Assembly (NCBI GenBank): GCA_947034885.2
Contig: OX344751.2
Location: 10,230,001 to 10,294,000, forward strand
DNA length: 64,000 bases
Reading direction: 5' to 3'
Origin: Thuidium tamariscinum
Lineage: Eukaryota; Streptophyta; Bryopsida; Hypnales; Thuidiaceae
Part shown: piece after piece, positions 35,302-49,077 of the stretch
How positions within the stretch are numbered: position 1 is the first letter of the stretch
How the letters are laid out: the number at the start of each line of letters is the position of its first letter
Made by a program: the position numbers and the translations under genes
The notes under the pieces: generated by a model
What the model was told of the DNA's origin: nothing
Database searches by the model: none
What the model saw: only the letters and a program-made list of their open reading frames with translations

Positions 35302-36036
35302 GGGTGATTGCAAGAAACAATTGTCCTTTTTTTGTCCCCTTGACCTTTACCAGGTAGTTTTTTGCTCATAACTTTTTCATCTTTTGTTTTTTTTATTTGA
35401 AATTTGGAATGAAGGTGCACACAAAAGTTTTACATGTTGTGTAATTTTTTCAATTTTTTCAAAATTATTTTACTATTTTTAAACTGCCCCCAATTGGGTG
35501 TCTACTTTGGCCATTTTGGGGGGTTTTAGTCCTGTTTTTGACCCAAAAAAGCAAATTTTGAGTTGAAAATTGTCATGCATGGACTTTTAGTATAGTTACA
35601 CAATCCCTAAAAGATTTTTTGAAAATATTAAACTATCCAACTTCAACATGTGTTCAAAATACACTACCAAGGTACACTTGTACAGAACACAATATTTTTT
35701 TTGATGATGAAATTTATTGGAAAAGAAGCATCTTTAAGTCAGGAAAAACTTATTTTCTTATTTTTGTTTTTTTGAAATCTTTTACTAGTTTTAAAAAATC
35801 AAAGAAAAAAGTGTCTATTTTCATTGTATTTTCCATTGTCCTTTTTTTGTGCATAACTTTTAGAGGTAAATTTTCTTAGGTTTGAATTTAAGAAGAAATA
35901 TTCTCATTGCTCTTCAAATTATCCATATTTTATTTTATTTATAATGTATTTATAAAAAAATTATTCCAAAAGTCACAGAACTTGTGGAAAAAGGCCATTT
36001 TGAGACAAAATTGGTAAGTGTTTCTTGCAACAACTC
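35302..36036. mobile_element. decayed copy of the GGGTGATTGCAAG element family
   Basis: The left end GGGTGATTGCAAGAAACAATTG and the following 250 bases match the TNL intron element at 5945-6190. The right end, near GTGTTTCTTGCAACAACTC at about 36018-36036, is a degraded inverse. No gene inside; the 86-codon open frame at 35619 has no recognisable features. Confidence 0.55.
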
Positions 36037-36289
36037 ATTTCATCAATTTTTTATCCAATTTTTATAGTATTACAAGGTTAGTACCAAAAAGAAATAAAAT
36101 CATTACAAAAGTTTGATTACAATGATTTGTCCATCAATAACGGTGCAATCCTAGTGTCACCTACAAGATTAGTGTCACTATACAATTCCAATGACGATCC
36201 TAAGGTCTCTTTATTTTATTGATATTTTTCTTGTATTGACAAATTTTTGTAGACATTGATCACCTCTATAGTCATGAGGTCATTATTTT

Positions 36290-36910
36290 GTCAAAAAAAC
36301 ACTCAAAACTATGACTTCTATTGCATTCATCCAAGAAATTTTTTCTTAAAATTTTTTTATAGAACTTAACAATAGGATCTTGTACTCTACTTCTCTCAAA
36401 TCATGTGGTAAGATTTTGATAAAGTTTGATTTTATAGATTGAAAGATAATAGCATCCAAAATTGGAAAAGAAATTTAAACGTTTATTTGCAATTTTAGAT
36501 GACTTTGATTGGCATACATGGAAAAAATTTGCACTACAAAATTTGAATTTAAAAAGTTTTATATTGAAGAGTTGAATTGAAAGCTAAGAAAAAAATTTCA
36601 AGAAGCACACACTAGATTTTTATTCTTTAAAAGATTATTAGGTTGAAATAGATTCAAAATTGAAAGCAAAACTAAATTGGTAATAGCTTTGAGATTGAAT
36701 TGAAATACAATGATTCCAATTCTAAGGTTCTTCTAGTAAGCAAATTTTGAAAAATACATTTAAAAAACAATTCAAAAATGAATCTTATAAGTAGTTTTTT
36801 AATGAAGATGCTTAGATTGCCCCCGAAACAAGATTATCCATATTTTTTTTCATCACTAGTTGACATAGAATGAATCAAAAGCTACACATATAGAGGAGAA
36901 TATAGTATTT
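36290..36910. repeat. dispersed repeat, copy of 11975-12610
   Basis: Collinear with 11975-12610 in the same orientation. Shared landmarks are ATTGCATTCATCCAAGA, AATAGGATCTT, a TAGATTGxAAGATAxTAGCAT block, ATGACTTTGATTG and a CACATATAGA end. In the first copy it follows a TTAA-CCCC terminus, so it may be the body of a large TTAA-type element. No reading frame. Confidence 0.7.
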
Positions 36911-37329
36911 GAGTTTAAAAATTTGAATTTTTTTTTAATGTTTTTGTGATTTTTTTTTGTATTATTTGTCATTCCCCATTTTTAGCTTAAGGTGCAATAA
37001 CTTTTGCTTTTAAGTACCCATTGAAAAAAATCATATTCATAGAAAACCAAAGTGTTTTCCTATCTTCAAAGAAGTTTCAAAAATTAAATAACTATGAAAA
37101 TTCAAATTATAGGATCCAACTTAGATTCCATTTTGTCTTTTTAAGGGGACAATGGGACTTCAAGGGCTAATGGAAGGTTGAATTTAAATTCGAGGTGTCA
37201 CAATCAAAGCATCATAACTAAAGCCAAAAGTATTTTGAAATTTTGGTATTCAAAAATTGCTCATTATAGGCAATAACATGCAAGGGTTGGTTGTGCAATG
37301 GAATTGCAATTAGATTTTAACACCTAGAG

Positions 37330-37590
37330 TTGGTATCTACTAGGGGTTGCTATTTTGTAAGCCTAAAAGTGTGAGCCTATGAACTTAAAAGACTATACAC
37401 CTATAGTATAAGTGTCTTTATTAAAGAAACCTTCCATGATCATAGAGTATTTATATTATAGATACCTATATTAACAATGTTTATACTACAAACACCTTCA
37501 ATGGTGGTAGTATATCTACTTATATATATACTCAAGGCACATTTTCATCCTCACATACTAGCACTATTGGGCATCTACTATTTAGACTAT
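37330..37590. repeat. dispersed repeat, inverted partner of 61690-62165
   Basis: Blocks such as GAGCCTATGA, AGACTATACACCTAT, the TAGTATATCTACT segment and CTCAAGGCACATTTTCATC occur in reverse complement and reverse order at 61690-62165; part of it also resembles 11725-11830. Unknown family. The surrounding stretch 36910-38500 holds nothing else I can name. Confidence 0.55.
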
Positions 37591-38501
37591 GAATGTTTAA
37601 TTAAAAGCTTAATTATGGAGCTACAAGAAAGAGATGAAGTAAATCTAATAACTACCCATGAAAAATATGTCTAGATTCTATTCATACCATAATTTATTTT
37701 GTGAAGACATTTATCTTAAAATCTATTTCTATCTTCTTCCAAAGGACTCTTAGAGGTTAAATACAAGATATCATTCTAGATTTCTTTTAATTGAACATAG
37801 AGGGTCTCAATTTTAACTGTAATTAATTTTAAGGATACATCATAACCTTGAGAAGAATAGAAATCATAAAATAAACATCATAAGATGAAAGTTTGACATT
37901 TGTAGATAATAATGTTGATACCTTATTGCCTTATAGTAACTCTTCTGAGGTTGTTTTCTCACTTATTGATCTAATTGTATTCCAAAATATCTTAAAATAC
38001 ATTGTATTATAATAAATCATTCAATAGACTTTATAATGCTTTTAAAAAAGCTTAAGCAAAAATCCCACCCACACTCAATTTACCAACTTTTGTTACAATG
38101 TTTAAACAATTTACTTTCTATACAACATATAGGTGATAAGTATTCATTGCCCACTTTTTTCACCATAGTTACAATGCAATTATTAAAATTTCCAATTTCA
38201 TATAGCAATTAACAAATAACCAACATTATCAATATAATTGCATTCAAAATGGGAGAAGATCAAGACAAACTACAATACACACACAAAATGACTTTGTTAG
38301 AAAATTAGAGCATTGAAGCTTCCGGAATGCTCTAATTTTTTTATTTATTTAGCAATTAGCTCAAAATTTTCACAACGCCTTTCAAGAATATTATACAATA
38401 GGTTTGATTGACATAGCTATTAGAATTGCCTGGAATCATTTATTGATTCTAAAATTTAGAAATTTAGATTTATTTTTCTTTATTTGTGATATACATGGTA
38501 T

Positions 38502-41500
38502 TCACATGAAGAACATGTTTGGATATATTTTTTCTTCTCCAAGATGCACATATTGCAATTCATCCTTCCAAACCTAACATGTGCATACAAAAAAATATTA
38601 AAAATTGTATTATTGAAAAATACTTATGTTTTAATTATATTGCTTTCAAAATTTAATGATGTGAGAAATAAATGCCTCTCATAGAATTTAATATTAGGGT
38701 TGACTTATTTTATATCAAAATTAATTAACTTTGAAAAAAACATGTTTTTTAATGCCAAGTAGCAAATATTTAACGGATTTAAGATTAGCTCATTTTCTAT
38801 TTTTTTTCTTTCTTATACACTTGTTTGCATATAATAATAATAATAATAATTTTTACTTTGTTACACTTTACTTCTAAGAACATGGAAAGAGGCTACACTT
38901 CATTCTAAATTTGATTTTTTTTCTTCTTATAATAGTTTCAACTTTTAAAAAGTCACATACTTGATTATTCTAATATTTAAATGGAAATTTCTATGCAATG
39001 AATACTTATCATTTCTTTAAGAATAAAATATTAATTTCTTCACCTTCTAAAAACATTAAAACTTCAAAAACTTGAAGTAAAAATTTTCATTGGAAAGACA
39101 ATTTTATTAGACTTTCAATTCATTAAACTATACTACACTTCTAATGCAAATTATTATGAAATAAAACTATCAAATTTGCTCAAATCATTTACCTCATAGC
39201 GAAAGTCAACTCTCATATGAGGTACATTTGTTTTGTGGATGTCGTTACCTTCTGGACCTCTTTTATAATAGCTTTGTCCCATCCATTTGACCTAATATTC
39301 AAACTAAGCAATACATCATTGCATACAAAAGAACAAAATAAAATTGTTTTCAATAATTGAAATACATAGCATTGTATTGATATACTACGTATTTCAAACT
39401 TCATCCCATGAAAGTTGTAGAAAATAAATGTACAACATTAATATTGCCAATTTTAGATTTTATAACCTTAAGAGGTTCAAAATAAAATTTTATTTCTAAA
39501 ATCAATTCTTAAATAAATAGGAGTAAATGAATTAAGAAATCTTGCCTATTTTAAAAGGTTTAAATTTGATAGGCCTTCAGGTCTTTTAAATTTACTATAC
39601 AAGTGATGCAAACAATATCTAACTATCTTCACAAAAATTGGTATTGCTATAAATGCTACATGATACTATGTAGTTCTAGATGAGGTAATGTGCATTATGA
39701 CTAACAAACTAAGTTGCATAAGCCATGGCCTATAATAACGTAATGGTTCTTACCTTAGAGTCGTGTGAAAAACCTGATTGATAAACTGAATTTCTTGCAA
39801 TTTCACATAGATCACATGCACTTAGTTTCCACACCTAAAATTCACTTTAACAAGGTTTGTAATAAGGAAGGGATGTTGTTCAAATGGAATAAAAAAATCA
39901 TAATAATAACATTTAAAACACTTTTAAAAATTATAAAAAACAAACTTGATTAGATTATTTAAAAATCAAACCTTGCATTAGTAATTTTCATAAAACTCAC
40001 ATCCATGTATTACCTTATAATAATTTACAATTCTAAATCTTCAACCTTCAATGGACAAAGTAAATTACAAGTATATTCTTCCAAAGCCTACTAAATATAC
40101 TACCACCTTCACTTGTACTTGTATTGCTTGTTGTCTAAATTATTTTTCAATGTCAAGACTCTAGAGATTTAAAAAAGAAACACACAAATAAGAGCAAAAA
40201 ATGATCAAGTACTTGAGCAGCAATGCCATATTCTTCAACAAGAGGTTCCTTAGTGAGGTGTATTTGTAAAGGATCATCTGTTGATAAACATACATTGAGG
40301 CCTCTTGCAAAAAACATAGGAAATGGATTTCGATGATAATCCAAAAATAAGGAATTGTTGCTCAAAGGTGACATTGATAATCCAATCTATTATCCATATC
40401 CATGCATTTTGTTTATTGAATTGTTTCAATACAATAACATATATGTATAAGAATAGTTGGATCTACTTTTTGATGCAAACATGCCATGTTACAATTGTAA
40501 GTTATAATTCACATTTATTTTATATCTAATTATTTGCTTAAAAATACTTATCATTGTCAAAATTTAGTAGTAGGAGGCATTTTACATTTGCCAAATAGAA
40601 AAGATATTGAAGGCCTGGAGACTTTCGAAGGTTGTTTCCATGTGCTATGTTATGTGCAACCATGAATGTCACTGCTAAATGGTCCAAATCTCCAGCCTAT
40701 ACATGCATTCCAAATAGAAAAATATTCATCATTTTTTTTGAGTTTATAAGTTGATATCATTAACATCTATTATTGAGTGACACCAATTATTTGAAAATCA
40801 TATACTATTGTAATGCAAATTTTTTTCATAAAAAACATATGTAATCACATTATTCATCAAAGTATATATAATTATTAAATATAATTCTTCTTGAAAATTC
40901 TTATATTTTATAACTTAGTGCAATAATTTTTATTTTTGTTGATTAAGTATTCTAAATAACAAAAATACATTTTTATTTGACTTCATACTAATAGATTGTC
41001 AATTATGATTTGTTTATTATTTCTACTTACTTCTTTTTATAAAAGTGAAATAAATGTTTCTATATAAAAAAATTTATTTGTTGTTTCATAATATCATTTT
41101 TTATGATGTTTACATGGCAAGTCCAATTATTCTAGATTATTTTGTAAGAAATGTATAAATGACATTAATAATGACTAAAAATATAATAATGTGTTTGTAT
41201 ATGTAAATATAGACTATTAGAATTTATATCTCAATATTCAAATGATATCTCTAATAAATTTGAAATACAAATATTAAATCATTAACTACAAAATATTATA
41301 CTAACTAGTTGAAGCTAAATAAACATGTATTGTAAATTTCAACCTTAAATTGTATTTTCAAAGAATACTCAATTGATTAAAAGTATACAAATTATATACC
41401 TCGCCTGAATGAGGTCGAAATTTTATTATTGACATTCCTTTGGATTCTCGTAACTGAAATTTTACATAATTCATTGTACATATATAAATTTTACATAAAT

Positions 41501-44500
41501 AAGATTCTTTAATCATATAGATATTCATTTGTTTTACATCACATCAATTAAGTTATTACAATTTAGATAATTAATTTAGATAATATATAAAATTATATAA
41601 TTTTTGTATATATTTACCTTATTTAAAACAAGTAGATTTGCATAGATATAATAAGCCCAATATGAATATGCTGGATTGAATGGATTATTCCACTCAACTG
41701 GAGTTTGCATATGTTTAGTAGGTCTTCTTTCCGGCTTACTTTCATCATCTACCATATCAAAGCCAACTACCTATAATATTAATCAAAGGATTTGAATGAA
41801 ATTTTTTTAAAGAATAAATTAAAATACTTTTAGTATTATTAGTAGATAATTGATCAATATTTATATGATATATATTACATTCAAAACTTTAAAAAATACT
41901 ATAAAATTTGTCAATAATTACATTATAAATTTACATAAATTTTATTTCAACTACTAGATTTCATCAAGCATCCAATAAATTATAAATCTTACATATCTTA
42001 GAAAAACTTGAAGATCAGGATGAGATATTGGATCAATTGTGACTTCAAATAAAGGCTTAAAAACATTGTACAAGATGGATTCAAAAGAATCAAGAATTTT
42101 CATTTCTTTATAAATACTATAAAGCCTTGGAAGCTGTATCATTTTCAAAGATTAAGTTTTTACTTATGATGTTAAAAATCTAACTAATGTAGAAAATGAT
42201 ATATGTTTTCTATATAGTCATAAGTTATGCAAAAATTGGTTCTCTTAAATTAAATAAATTATATACATTAGATTACACCACAAATAAGTAATGAATTAAA
42301 TGGACCTGAATCAACCAAGTTACATTATCACTTTGTAATTTATTGGTTACAATCCAACTAGCCAATTGGTCCCATTCACTTTCTTTCCTACCATATATTG
42401 ATATCCTATATTCTGCCATCTACTTCTTAATTCATTAATATATAAATTTACTTATATATAATCACATCATTATATATGTGGTTTGAAAATGGCTATACAT
42501 CATTTAATTTGAATATATTATTTATGATAATCTAAAGACTTCAACATTCTAAACCTAAATTGCTAAAAAGCATTTATTAGGTTTTTTTAAATAGTAGCAT
42601 TTTCAAACTTGAAAGCCACAACATAAAAATAGTCTTAAAATTGCTATCAAACCATAAAAGTACTAAATCATTAAATAATCATAAATTTTTTTAATAGTCA
42701 TTTTATTTATGTCAAAATAATTTTCTAGTTTAAAAGAGTTATATAATATGAAAATGAAGTTGACTCATACTTGATATTTACTGTTTTCAATATCAAAAAA
42801 TACTTGTTTTGTCAATTCTGCTAAATATCGACCTATTAAATCAAAACTATGAATTTTAGATTTTCATTTATATATTTTAGAGTTGATTTTTTGAAATAAC
42901 AAATAATAAATGATATTTTTATTTATTTTAATATCCACATTAAAAAAATATAAATTGAAATGATTGAGTTGATATATTTCTCTCTCCTTTTATGTGATCT
43001 ACTGGTTTCATTTGATTCAATATACATAAGGCATACCTATACATCCAATATTGAAAATGAGTTGTAGAAATCAAATAGTATTGCAACCTTGAATAAGATT
43101 GTCTTGCTTAAGGAAAATCTCTCTTAATCTACTTTGACCACATGGGTTGTATTTTAGGTTGAACTTGTCAAATCGATGGAATGTATTTTTGTCAACATGA
43201 ACATCCAATAAATCTACATTTAAATCATAACTGTTGCCATACACATATTATTGTACAATTAAGTACTATTCAATACCAAATAGTCATTTTTATGTACAAT
43301 CAATGAAATTTAAGTCAAAACTCAAAAAAATAAACAAAGGTACATTATAGCATTGGTTATATTTAATTCAACTTTATGTTCTTACCCAGTCAAATCTAAA
43401 CTTTCAAATACCTCCTTTAATGTTAGATACTTTCCATCACGGAAAATTACCACCTATGCCATAATCACATATTTAAAGTTTTATGAATCCCTTAGCTTAA
43501 TGGGATATTTAAATTTATCTATGATAATTAGCAAACTCAATAATATTTAATGCTATGTATTGCTTCATTTTATAGTAGATACCATTTTAAAATTCTACTA
43601 TTACAATAGATGAAAGATATTACATGTTATGAATATAACATTTGACATAAGACAAAAGAAGATATTGGTCTAATAGTCTCCAATGTCAACATTGTAAGGT
43701 TTTTTTTTTCCAAAAAGAATAAAATAATCTTAAGAAACAATATTATAAATGATTGAACAGTAATACAAAATCTAAATTATAAGGTCTATAGACTTTGTAT
43801 AGTAGAAAAACAAACAAATGAAAATAGAGTAAACATGAGATCATACATCATTTTCCTTCTCTCCACTAGGATCTTTACGAAGCTTTGATTTGATGAAACG
43901 GAGAAGATGTTTTTGGTTCATACAAGATGTATGATGCACATGAGTGTCAACTTTTCTCACATTATAGAAGTCTCGATGTGGTGCACTTTTTTGTGCCAAA
44001 AACTCGCGATCAGCATTTAACATTAGATGAAGACTAAACTTCTGAGAAATTTACAACAAAAAAGTATCAAGTTTCTTTCTTGAACAATTACATACATGAT
44101 ACTATCATGTTTTTTCTTAATATGATAAACATTTACCTGTTCTAATAGTTTCAATCGCCGATGGCACAATGTTCGTACATTTCCAAAGGCTATTATTCTT
44201 AAAATACGATGCATATCTGTAAAAAATGATGTAGCATCTTGTATAGGGAAAAGTTCAGTAGTATCTGCAATCATTCCAAAAAGATAGATTCTTCAAGATT
44301 TGAATATAGATATCAAAGAAAAAGAGAAAAAAAAAAATTACATTGACCACCTCAAAGAATTTCTTTAGAATAGTTCAACTATTTTTTTTTTATCATCATT
44401 GAACTCTAGGGATGAAATAATTGGATTCTATACAATTATATAATAGGTCAAAAAATATTTAAAATCTTAAGACTAGTTTACACTTTGTACATTTTGAAAA

Positions 44501-47500
44501 CAAAGATTTGTATTGAAATTGTATGGCCTTGAGCAATTTAGTAAGGAACATTTCATTTAAAATTTTAAGTCTCAACTTCACTAAATCTTGGTTGAAGACA
44601 AAGCTTTATTTGTTTGAGTTATACTGATGCTACAAAAGACATTTTAGAAGGGTCTAGATATTGTAGGGCTATGAAATGTGAAGGACAATGTCTCAATTTT
44701 AAAATTGAAACCGAAGTTCTTTGGCAATTTTCAAGTTCTAAGCCTTCTACTACATCTTCATTCCTTCCATTTTTGAGTTTTTCTCTTCTACCTTCATTAG
44801 CCATGAATCCAACAATTATATTCTTCTTGCTCTTTTAATACAAAGATGTAGAAAGTCATCAAACCAATTGAAAAGGAATTGTATAAAAACTAATGATTGA
44901 TAATTTTGCCTAAAAATGTATGGACATCATTGATTTTAATGTTAACTTTTGGTAAATCAATCCTAAACATTAGGACAAATGAAAAATTGTTTCTATAACT
45001 AAAAAAATTATTGGTGCATTGATGTTTCACATTTTTTTACCATAAATTACAACTAGAGTCTAGAGAGGACTATAAACATTTACTAAAAATCTACTAAATT
45101 TTTTTACAAAAATGTACCATTTTTTCTAGGCATTACAAAAAACTAACATACATATCAAATAAAAAACAATCAAGAAATCAAAAAGTTTGACCAAACAATT
45201 TTTTATTTTTTTCTAAAGAAACAATAAACTTTCTTATTGAAACCTCAATCTTCTTGAATTCTGAATTTATTCCATATTTGAAATTGTCAAAAAATAGTTG
45301 AATGTTTTTGTAGACTTAGATTTCCATTTTTGCTCAATTAATCCTCTTCCTAAACAAAATTATAATTATATGGTGCAAATTTCCAAAAATCTCTAATTGT
45401 GAATTTTTTTTTTAATGTATTTTAGAAAATGGTCCAACCAAGAAAGTGAAACTTATTTTTTGAAATGTAAAAAAAATCAATAGTATAAGAAGAAATGATT
45501 GAATCTCCACTAATTGATCCCTCCATTAATTATATCATACCATTTGTGAATTCTAATTCTTTGAACCTCTATAAGAGATTTAGGACAATGTCCTTGTGGT
45601 ATGCCTTGTGGGCATTTTGGGTAGCCAATAACCTTTTCAAATTGACCTCTAGATTTAAACTAACAAACATTTGATTTTCAGTCAAAATTGGTATGCATGC
45701 ATTTCTAATGATTGCTCAACTATTTGCTCACTAACCCTTCAAAAGTTGTAACTCTTGAGTTCAAGTCAATCTAATTCCAAGAATTAATTGTACTTGGAAC
45801 TTTGGATGCACAATGAAGTGGCTTTTAGGTGTACTAGACCTAGAAATAGATTCTTATTTTTTGATGCCTTCTCTTTAAGGTAAACAAAGAAATGATAGCA
45901 TGAGTGTCCTAAAATATGATTTAGTAAAAATTTTGTTTGAATCCCAAGAGTAGATACTATGAAAATTGAAAACTTTTTTTTTACAAAATCAAAGACTTGA
46001 CATTCAAACTCAAATGACTAAGTTTACTTGAAGATTACATGAAACACATTATTGTTAAAGAAAATATAAATTTTCTTTTGTATTACCTAACCAACCTTGT
46101 TAAAAACAAAACTCAATTATTCTTTTGTATTACCTAACTAACCTTGTTAAGAAAACTAGTGAATTTTCAAGGCAGGCGTAAAAACCCAGGTTAACTCATC
46201 ATACCTTCTCCATCGGCATAAACTCGCATAACCCCATCCACCATTTTGAAGACATGCTGTCCAAAAACAAAAAATATTCACATCGTAAGCTTCTTCTCTC
46301 CGAATTACAAGAAACTTTGTCTCTGTTTCTGGAGTTTGGGTGACTGATGTTTCAGTCATATTTCAGAGTCATCCAAACTTATGCAAAGATAATGAAGAAA
46401 ATCTTTGCATGATTTAACGAAACAAAACTGAAAACTTAATGACAATAGTCAACTAATTTACAGATAAAGAATTTCAGTCGCAAGCCGCAACCAACAATAA
46501 GAAGATTTCATTCCACACATACACTGGATGCTGGTTCCGGAACGAATTGGAAAGGATCCGCAGTATCCGAATTGGCAGTCACCGCAGTTTCATTCGCATC
46601 GACTTCTGCGCAACCCTCTTTTTGCCACGGTTGCACCGATTCTTGAAAGAGGTACTTCAACCGCATAGCCAAACATTCCTGCAGTAACTTGCACACCTCC
46701 TCTTCTTCCATCGATGGGACCTCTGCTTCAGAACATAAAACTTACATGAGTTTTCTTTGCAAGGAATTGAAGCTCACATGAGTTTTGTTCGCAAGTAAGG
46801 ACGCTAGCTCACTTTCTAAGTCGATGACAGAGGCGAAGTTAGAGTTGAGTTAGACTACCTCTAATCAATCGGTACTTCATTCATGTTGGTGGCTAGCTCT
46901 GTGTTTGAGGTAATTTGATTCTACTTCTAGTTTTGTTTGTGAAGAACATGAAGAAATCGAAGAAGAGTTGTGAAAGATCTCATCGGGCCACAAAAGATTC
47001 ATACAAAATACCAATATACTTGTATGTACCACTAATGAAAATCTGGTGTATGATTGAGACTTTTGAGAAACTACTTGTCAAAGTTTGTCATGTGGGTCCT
47101 CTCGTGAATCATTTCGTTGGTTTACACATACCATGTTTTCACTAGTGGATGTGTTTATTCATCGAATATTTTTCGAGTTTAATTTGATAGCTTCAACACT
47201 TTCTTTAGACATTTGGAACTGAAGCACATAGAAAGAAGAGTAACCTGTGGGTGAGACAATGAGTCGGATGAATTGCTCTTGTTCAGGCTCCTTGCGAAGA
47301 ATGTCGGCAGCAATTGGGTCGGGCTTGTGCATGCTACGGATATCTCCAGGGATGGTGTGAGACCTCAATTTACTCGAAAGGGATTTCTCTGTCGGTGATT
47401 TTGGGTCCTCATTCGCATCCGATGTAGGGGACCGGGCCCTGGTCACTGGCTCATCCTCCTGCACATCATCAAGTAATTTTCATTAAAATTGTAAGAAAAA

Positions 47501-49077
47501 CAATCAACATATCTGAACAATTTCATACGCCAAACTCATCAATTAAAGAGAGACCCCACACCGAATTACACAGCACAACGAGAACAAGTACAAGAACCTC
47601 ATAGCCCCATTCTTGCAGATTACACCGGCGATGATAATATACTCTACAGAGCCTAAGAATTGACTCACAAGAAGACCCACATGGACAATCACATACGATC
47701 TTCTCCTTGAACTACACACGGACCACATTCCCTCCCCACATGCAAGGCTTCAAACCTCCTCCGTCATATAAGAACAAGCATTACTTCAATTAGATCGAAG
47801 GAAATTCAAACACCTTAAGCCTTTGTCGCAGCATCGTGGGCTCTGAGCGCAGCAAATTGTTCCCACAAGCCAACCGGACCATCCCATCCCCAACAATTTC
47901 ATCGGCATCCACATGCTCCGTGCAATCCGCCGTCGCGTTGCTGTCCACTCCGGCCAAGCCCATGACCTCGTCCATGATGTAGTTTTGCTCGTCCTCGTTT
48001 TGTAAGACATGGTCCTCTTCATCGGAGCCTTCCATGTCGGCAAACAACGGAGACTTGGGCGTAGTCGGTCGAATGACAGGAACATGTCGCATCATTGTTG
48101 GGGATGCGTGACATTGCCAGGGGGCTGTTGATGAGGAACTACTTGGCTGCGCATCGGGGTTGCCTGCATCCCAGAAAACATCAAAATTAGGTCAGTGACC
48201 GTTCTTGGGTTTCTTATTGCTGTTTTTGATTTCAAAATTGGAAAAAAATCTACCCAGTGTTATTGCAATTCAAATGTGTGATGAGAAAATCTGAGAAATT
48301 GTTTGACATATGGGAAATTATGGATGACCTAAACGTAAGAGTACGCCCATAAAACTGTAAAAAATTGAAAGACCTGCAGAAATCAGTTAACAATCATACA
48401 GACGTCTGTAGCTGGTTTATGTGGGGGAACGAAAGGCCGTCTTGAAATGCCAGTGCTAGCTTGCCTGGTCTGCGATAGTGAATTACCTTGGTTACGGTTG
48501 AGAGTCACAAATTAACGGTCTCTTTCTATTTGAGAGTTGCACACACTTAAAACGTCACACGCAGCCTCCCCGGCTAACTTTTAAGAATCGAAGTTCATTT
48601 GTTTGAGACCCCCACATCAAGATCTCGAGGACATTGTCTCAAACGCTGAAACGATCTACCTCCTCTCTCAACATGAAACCTCTCAACACAACCCTGACAC
48701 AACGATTCGCAATAATACGTACCATCTCGATGAGTTTGAACTCTTGGGAGCCACGCGGCCATACTTTCGACGGCACAAAACAAATCTTCGTTTTCGGCAA
48801 ACGGAGATTGGGAAGAAGTATTAAGAGCCTGATGGCACCCGTCAGCTGCAGCGTTGGTCTGTGGATTACCGCTCCCCTCTTGGTGACTGCAATTATGAAG
48901 ACGGGCAATCCTTTTCGCTCGTTTCACCCGTCGTCGTCGGTTCAGTTCCTCCAACTCGAGGCGAGTTTGCATCTGCTCCAAAATTCGCATATGCACCAAA
49001 TACGCAGACGCAGCGGCGAAGCCGGCCCCCATAATCGCTCCAACCAACATCCACGTTCTGGCACTGGAATTCTCCAT
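38502..49077 (-). CDS. AMPD: AMP deaminase (FAC1-type), 19 exons
   Basis: Converts AMP to IMP plus ammonia in purine salvage; the Arabidopsis homologue is FAC1. Predicted 921 residues; an in-frame TGA directly precedes the ATG. Exons: 49077-48723, 48163-47814, 47458-47245, 46722-46523, 46256-46205, 44264-44137, 44041-43847, 43453-43386, 43230-43088, 42832-42771, 42419-42306, 42133-41993, 41770-41618, 41453-41400, 40696-40586, 40386-40213, 39834-39754, 39291-39193, 38573-38502. Every phase fits. Residues 8-30 form a membrane anchor, followed by a Glu/Asp/Ser-rich region. The conserved part starts near [16 protein letters not shown]. Zinc-site motifs are VDTHVHH (His467, His469), HNIAHG and [15 protein letters not shown]. 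The longest intron (46204-44265, 1.9 kb) shows no gene. Exon 4 could start a few bases earlier. The C-terminus is short and ends MFFM. Confidence 0.95.
38828..38852. repeat. (TAA)n microsatellite
   Basis: About seven tandem ATA/TAA triplets inside intron 18 of the AMP deaminase gene. Confidence 0.9.
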
